DNA of 64,000 bases from Agapanthus africanus (taxonomy: Eukaryota; Streptophyta; Magnoliopsida; Asparagales; Amaryllidaceae), in NCBI GenBank assembly GCA_030015575.1, contig JASDDO010000028.1, positions 25,089,154 to 25,153,153 on the forward strand, written 5' to 3'. A program made the position numbers and the translations under genes. Below, one piece after another: positions 59,511 to 64,000 of the stretch; the stretch's first letter is position 1, and every line of letters starts with the position of its first letter. The notes below the pieces were generated by a model. That model was given only the letters and a program-made list of their open reading frames with translations. It searched no databases and was not told the origin of the DNA.

Positions 59511-59984
59511 TTATGCCAGTTTATCCTTCATTGCTTCATCGGTAAAGAAAGCTTGGAATTGATCAAGTTCTTCAAGGGCTTTGATTAAAAATTCCCATAT
59601 TTCCTTCGACAGGAGTATAGTATCATATATAATCAAGTGAGAAGGTAGTTTCTTCAGATGGGCCAACATATTATAGTCCACTATATTCTTCTTGGGCGGG
59701 TCTTTAGCGGCGAGATTTTTGGCCACTTATTCATCTAGAACAATCTCTTCGGGCATCTTTTCTTTATCCTTATCTTGATTCTTTGGATCCTTGCTTGCAG
59801 GTCCAAGGTTTTTCTTGGGAAGGGTGAGGTTCCACAGACGGATATTGCCGCAGTCTTTTGTCTTCTCTTCTTCCCTTGATGTGGAGCTTGCATAGAGGAG
59901 GTTGACGGGGATTTCATCTTCCGATTCACTTCCAAAAGTTGGCACTGTCGAAGCCCTTTCTTCTGAAGACCGATCCTTGGTCAT
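59511..59984 (-). pseudogene. Tat-A gag-protease linker pieces
   Basis: Two same-frame open pieces (59984-59727 and 59726-59511) separated by single stops, rich in Lys/Glu/Pro, lie between the gag zinc-knuckle region and the protease. No recognised domain apart from a conserved-looking MLAHLKKLP segment that in Tat elements precedes the protease. Confidence 0.7.
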
Positions 59985-60011
59985 ACAATAACTCTCAGTC
60001 GCTGACTTTGC

Positions 60012-60751
60012 TTAGTTGTTTGCTTCGGAACTATCATGCGGGAGCAGACGAGCATTGGCCTTCCACTTCTCCCTTTTTAAATGCCTTTTATGGGAGATAT
60101 ACTTTTGCCACCATTTCTCAAACGCTCTACATTCTTCGATAGGGTGACAGGCTCTCTGGTGGTAAAGATAATATTTTGGGTGTTCTTCTCCACCTTCGAA
60201 GTTTACAACCCCTAGGTTATACATCTTCATGGGTGGTACCTTCATCCATTTCGATAAGGTCTTAGCGAAGTGCATCTCGGTCTTGACATAGCTTTTCTTC
60301 TTCGGCGATATATTTTGATTTGGTAGGGGAGCTACATAATTTGCCTCCTCCGCGGCTTGCCTATTTAGACGCTGTTGTCTGGCTTTTTCATATATGGCCA
60401 TTTCATGCCTTTGGTTTTCTTTGCTTGCTTGAAGTGCTTCGTTTAAGAACTTTTCAATTAAGTCATCATGAGGCGAGCTTGGAGCCTCTGGCATTGATTC
60501 TGCTCCCTGTTTATCTGAATTGCTTTCGAACGCAGCTGGAACATTTTCGTCATATATGGAAGAACGAGAGACCATATGCCAGCTTTCCACACGTTCTTCT
60601 ATCTCCTCTTCTGAGTCCCCTTTATCCTCACTGGTACCCTCGAGTATGTGTCGAAGAAACTCTTCAAGAATGACCGGTGAGCGCGCCTTCTGACTATATT
60701 TTTCCAGCGCATCTATATACTTATGTATCTCCATACGGCTGTCTACATATT
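60012..60751 (-). pseudogene. Tat-A gag, C-terminal remnant
   Basis: The frame holds a coiled-coil-prone acidic segment (EEEIEERVE), QQRLNRQAAEEANYV, and a zinc-knuckle-like YHQRACHPIEECRAF near 60140. It lines up with the end of Tat-B gag (38700-38940). The open frame runs on into LTR sequence above 60751, but that part is only translated LTR: gag N-terminus, capsid block and primer-binding site have been lost at a deletion junction at 60751/60752. Confidence 0.82.
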
Positions 60752-61640
60752 TGTTTACCGCTGGAAACCGCGTCTGAGGCGCGAGGAGCCTGTCTAGCCT
60801 GAATATGGGGTAAGATGCTATATGGAACATATCCATCCACCTCTCCGAAGATACCAAGTTGATTTATGGCACCGTATATCGGAGGTTTGGACGGATGCGA
60901 CCGTTTTAGTAGAATTATCAGATTTCCCCTCATATGTGAGGGTTTTTTGATTGTGGAGACGCTTTTTTCTGCAGGCGCAATCCCTTGTAGTTAATTATGT
61001 TATCGCTAAACGATAACAACTTTCTTCTTCTCCATGTCTATCACTTCATGTTGTGTTATATATATTGTTTATTTTTTATTGCCCTTGGATTGTATACGGA
61101 GACTAATATTGTCATCACCCGTAGGGCACAGATTAGTCTAAATCCATACATTTCAGATTTGGGTTGAATCTAGGTCATATGTTTCATCATTTTAGGGTAT
61201 ATATCTAAGGACCGTTAGCTATATATGGGACTAAGATCAACTTAAATGATATGGTGTATACGATCGTTAGTCGTATATGGGACTAAGATTAATTTTGGGA
61301 ATGTAATTAAGGACCGTTAATCTTATTTTAGATTAAGATCAACGTAAACATTTTATTTTAAGGACCTTTAGCCATATATGAGACTAAGATCAACTTAAAT
61401 ATAATGAGCATATGAGCTCTGTTGATTTAAAATCAAAGAAATTTAACTTCAGGGAACTTAGCCAATTTTTGGGCTAAATAATGGATTTTTATGTTACCCA
61501 GTAGTGCTAAGCACTCAAATATATGCCGCTCACGTGTGCATCACGTGAGGCGCTAAGTCAGTGGCGCTCACATGAATGACACATGAGATGCTGAGTCTTC
61601 AGCCTCTGAGCACTCACGTGTGCATCACGTGAGACGCTCA
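60752..61640 (-). mobile_element. Tat-type LTR next to Tat-A gag, truncated by another LTR
   Basis: The minus-strand end GCGGTAAACA at 60752 matches the LTR end at 23176 and, less closely, that at 36303. It contains a 48-bp module (61081-61127), GGACCGTTAG units (61200-61400) and a CACGTG hairpin cluster (61490-61640). At 61641 another LTR begins, so the remainder is outside the window. Confidence 0.75.
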
Positions 61641-62436
61641 TGTTCCCCTCCGAACGGCGGCCGAGACGACGTAGAGGACGTCTATGCCTGAGGTTCGGGG
61701 CAGATGCTATTTGGTTTTATCTGTCCACCTCTCCGAAGATGCCAAATTGATTTATGGCACCGTGTATCGGAGGTTCAGACGGATGCGGCCGATGTAGCAG
61801 ACTTCGTCAGATTCCCCCTCGTCTGAGGGGTTTTTGATTGTGGGGACGCTCTTCCCTGCAGGCGCAAGCCCCTGCAGTTAATTACACTACCGCATCGCGG
61901 TAACCATTTTCTCCTTCTCCAGAATTTCACTTCGTGTCGTGTGTGTTTGTTTTGTTTGTTGTTGCCCGTGGATTGTATACGGAGACTAATTTATTTCGTC
62001 TCCCGTAGGACGTGGATTAGTCCAAATCCGTATTTTCTTAGATTTGGGTTTGGTGTTTTGGTTTAAGGATACGTCAGCCATGTTTGAGGCTAAGATCAAC
62101 TTAAATGTTTGTTAAGTATACGTTAGTCTGATTTGAGACTAAGATCAACTTAACGGGATCGTCTAGATCCATTTCCAGTTTAAGGACGTAGTGGTCCGTT
62201 TAATATATGATCGTCGGGACCCGTCACCTCTCTGACGACGTTGAAGGATTACAACGACATGTGTCAGAGGAGTTCGGAGATGAATCCTTGAACCTAAGTT
62301 GATTGGGAGTCTTATAGTCCAATTTAGGACTAAAATCTGTTTGAATGTTTAAGGATACGTTAGCCATATTTGAGGCTAAGATCAACTTAAACGGGATCGT
62401 TTAGATCCGACAAAAGAGAATTTGGGAGCTCTATTG

Positions 62437-62520
62437 TTCCAGTTTAGGGACGTAGTGGTCCATTGCCAGTTTAGGGACGTGGTGGTCCATTGCCAGTTTA
62501 GGGACGTGGTGGTCCATTTG
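62437..62520. repeat. Three tandem 27-28-bp units in the Tat-C LTR
   Basis: Three near-identical copies of CAGTTTAGGGACGTGGTGG, each followed by TCCATTGC. They are the reverse-strand equivalent of the GGACCGAAACGTCC array of Tat-B. A second short array (GGGCTCTGCCCAT and AGATGCAGAGCATC, four units of about 45-70 bp) follows at about 62735-62880. Confidence 0.85.
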
Positions 62521-63553
62521 CATGTATGGCCGTCGGGACCCGTCACCTCTCTGACGTCGTTGAAGGATTACAGCTATAGGTGTCAGAAGAGTTCAGAGAT
62601 GTACCCTTGAACCGGATGTAAATTGATTTAAGAGAGCAATTGTACTCAGTCAATTTAATTTGAGGACTTATGTCCATGATTGGGCTAAGTCAAGTTGAAA
62701 AAGGTTCAACACTTTTATTTGTTTTTATTTTTGTTTGGGCTCTGCCCATAAAGGATGCAGAGCATCAATTTGTTTTGGGCTCTACTCATTTTATAGATGA
62801 TACAGAGCACCAATTTTACTTGGGTTCTGCCCTTTTATAAAAGATGCAGAGCATCAATTTTATCTGGGCTCTGCCCATTTATTGCTTTGCAATTTATTTA
62901 GGCCTACTGGGTCTTTTTGACTTGGGCCTGGCTCATCAATCAAAAGAAATGCATTGCATTTATCAGGCGCTTTACGCCAATCAAAGAGCGCAAGCACTTG
63001 TGGTGATGACACGTGTCATGCAAGCGCAGAGCGCTGCGCTTGCGCTGCAGACACGTGGCACGCTGTGGTGAGTTGCGCCAGTTTCAAAGAGCAAGGCTCT
63101 ATTTTAAAAGCGCATAGCGCAAATGGTTCAGATGCTGACATGTGGCGCACTCTGGTGGCTTGCGCCAACCCAAGAGCGCAACAGTGCAGATTTACAAGTG
63201 CAAGGCACTATTAACTTGAGAATCTTTTAGATTCCAGAACCAATGGTTCATAAAAGAAGTGTAAATCACTTTTTGTTTTCTTGATCTAATTTAGATCAAA
63301 GAAAACAAGTTCCTCTTGTTTTTTTTTATTTCAGAGAACCAGAGGTTCATAAAAAGTGCAAAGCACTATTTTTATTTGTTTTTTATTGAAGATCATTGAT
63401 CTTGTTCTTAGATCAATGATCTATTAGAAGAAATTCTTCTCTCTAAAAGGTCTTTTGCCTTTTTTTCTTTTTTGAAATTTCTTCAGAGTTCTCTTTCTTT
63501 GAAGTTTTTGATTTCTCACAAAATGTTGATCCCTTTGAATTGAGGTCTAGGGT

Positions 63554-63564
63554 CCTTTTTATAG
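63554..63564 (-). promoter_or_regulatory. TATA box of the Tat-C LTR
   Basis: Minus strand CACTATAAAAAGGACCC, same relative place as the TATA boxes of the other Tat LTRs, with the GCGC-rich hairpin array (63720-63890) on its upstream side. Confidence 0.6.
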
Positions 63565-63719
63565 TGCCCATAAATTAGTTAAATTTGTTAAAGAGATCTT
63601 TCTCTGAGTGATTTGGGGAATTTTCCCCACTGTTGGGTCTTTGATCCAAGGGCTTCTGTTTTACAGAAGAAAATCTTCTTGTTTTAATAAGAACAGAAAG
63701 ATTTCTTTAAAATCTTAAT

Positions 63720-63890
63720 TTTGTTTGGCGCAAATGCCCCAGCGCGTGACACGTGTCAAGCAGCGCAAAGCGCAGCACAACTGCGCTAGCGCATCTGCGC
63801 TAACATGTGTCGCGCAGCGCAGCACAACTGCGCTAGCGCATCTGCGTTGACACGTGTCGCGCAGCGCAGTGCTTGCGTAGCTGAAGCGTT
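63720..63890. repeat. GCGC-stem array with GACACGTGTC palindromes
   Basis: Three units that combine GACACGTGTC (or ACATGTGTC) with CGCGCAGCGCAG and AACTGCGCTAGCGCATCTGCG. A related cluster lies at 62955-63180. It contains CACGTG cores again, although its stems differ from those of Tat-A and Tat-B. Confidence 0.75.
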
Positions 63891-64000
63891 GCTTGCTTTA
63901 ATTTTTTAAATAGAGCTTTGCTCTGATGGGGTGCGCTGCCTTGGGCGCCGCGCTCTCTGCACTGGTGTATCTAATTTTGACACGTGGCTTCTTGCGTGCA

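Larger units (their letters stand above)
23176..61640 (-). mobile_element. Tat-lineage Ty3/gypsy retrotransposon 'Tat-A', heavily interrupted
   Basis: Minus-strand order: LTR, gag, protease, reverse transcriptase, RNase H, second RNase H, integrase, long untranslated region with an antisense ORF, polypurine tract, LTR. The reverse transcriptase motif YIDDLVVKS and following SLQGKLAYIRRFI block, plus the second RNase H, are typical of Tat elements (Ogre/Retand/Grande relatives). It entered the copia element at 23175/23176; the left flank is CTAAT. The matching flank, if present, is outside the window. Four other elements are nested inside and a further LTR follows at 61641. The two end LTRs differ more than expected for one insertion, and the primer-binding site and gag N-terminus are missing, so this may be a composite. 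Confidence 0.82.
61641..64000 (-). mobile_element. Third Tat-type LTR ('Tat-C'), cut by the window end
   Basis: Starts on the plus strand TGTTCCCCTCC (minus-strand end GGGGAACA) inside the preceding LTR. It repeats the same terminal region as 60752 and 23176 (blocks near 61735, 61770 and 61850), with a module copy at 61964-62010. Further on it has its own GCGC-rich arrays and a minus-strand TATA box at 63564-63554. It may be a solo LTR or the 3' LTR of an element beyond the window. Left flank GCTCA should be duplicated at its far end. No coding sequence was recognised; frames at 62422-63214 are translated repeats. Confidence 0.75.

Noticed and set aside
60752..60857. Gag start codon at 60857
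   Set aside because: The N-terminal 35 residues of that frame are translated LTR sequence (60752-60857), shared with LTRs at 23176 and 61641, so it is not the true gag start.
62422..63214. Plus-strand frames in the Tat-C LTR
   Set aside because: They translate the 27-bp and GCGC-rich arrays; the coding sense of the element is the other strand.

Overview
This window is nuclear DNA from a flowering plant. One spliced host gene with plant-type introns sits beside a dense stack of LTR retrotransposons of plant lineages (Ty3/gypsy Tat, Ty3/gypsy chromovirus, Ty1/copia), with non-autonomous hAT and Mutator-like DNA transposons in the introns. Nothing seen places it below angiosperm level.

Layout. 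1-9600: broken repeats with no convincing gene. They include a 369-bp inverted repeat (2418-2786), an approximately 805-bp duplicated unit, and a 3,050-bp solo LTR (4104-7153, target-site duplication CCCCT) that landed between the two units. 10410-19643, minus strand: the only convincing host gene, a six-exon PIG3-type NAD(P)H quinone oxidoreductase (325 codons). Its introns hold hAT and Mutator-like elements with exact target duplications. 20677-23175: remains of a minus-strand copia element, beginning with two LTR copies in inverted orientation and carrying a nested hAT element in its reverse transcriptase.

23176 to the window end: a Tat-lineage gypsy element on the minus strand (called Tat-A here) inserted in the copia element and itself a landing pad. 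Its order, read on the minus strand, is LTR (60752-61640), gag remnant, protease, reverse transcriptase, two RNase H domains, integrase, a long 3' untranslated region, an antisense 165-codon ORF with its own TATA box, polypurine tract and LTR (28387-23176). Into it inserted: a 14-kb gag-only Tat element on the plus strand (32598-46625, duplication CTTGT); a 4.0-kb solo LTR (47178-51191, GTTGG); a 4.1-kb chromovirus with unusually short 264-bp LTRs (51609-55732, GTTCT); an approximately 3.1-kb LTR (23563 to about 26710); and another Tat-type LTR from 61641 to the window end. The integrase and the second RNase H are each recovered only by reading across these insertions.

No element has an intact coding set. 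All pol genes carry stops, frameshifts or deletions. The points most worth a second look are the antisense ORF and its promoter, the CACGTG hairpin arrays in several different LTRs, a roughly 48-bp module repeated at 13 places in LTRs and 3' untranslated regions, the short-LTR chromovirus that appears to derive from a large-LTR relative by one deletion, and a non-canonical splice donor in the host gene. All calls come from reading the sequence; no database search was possible.
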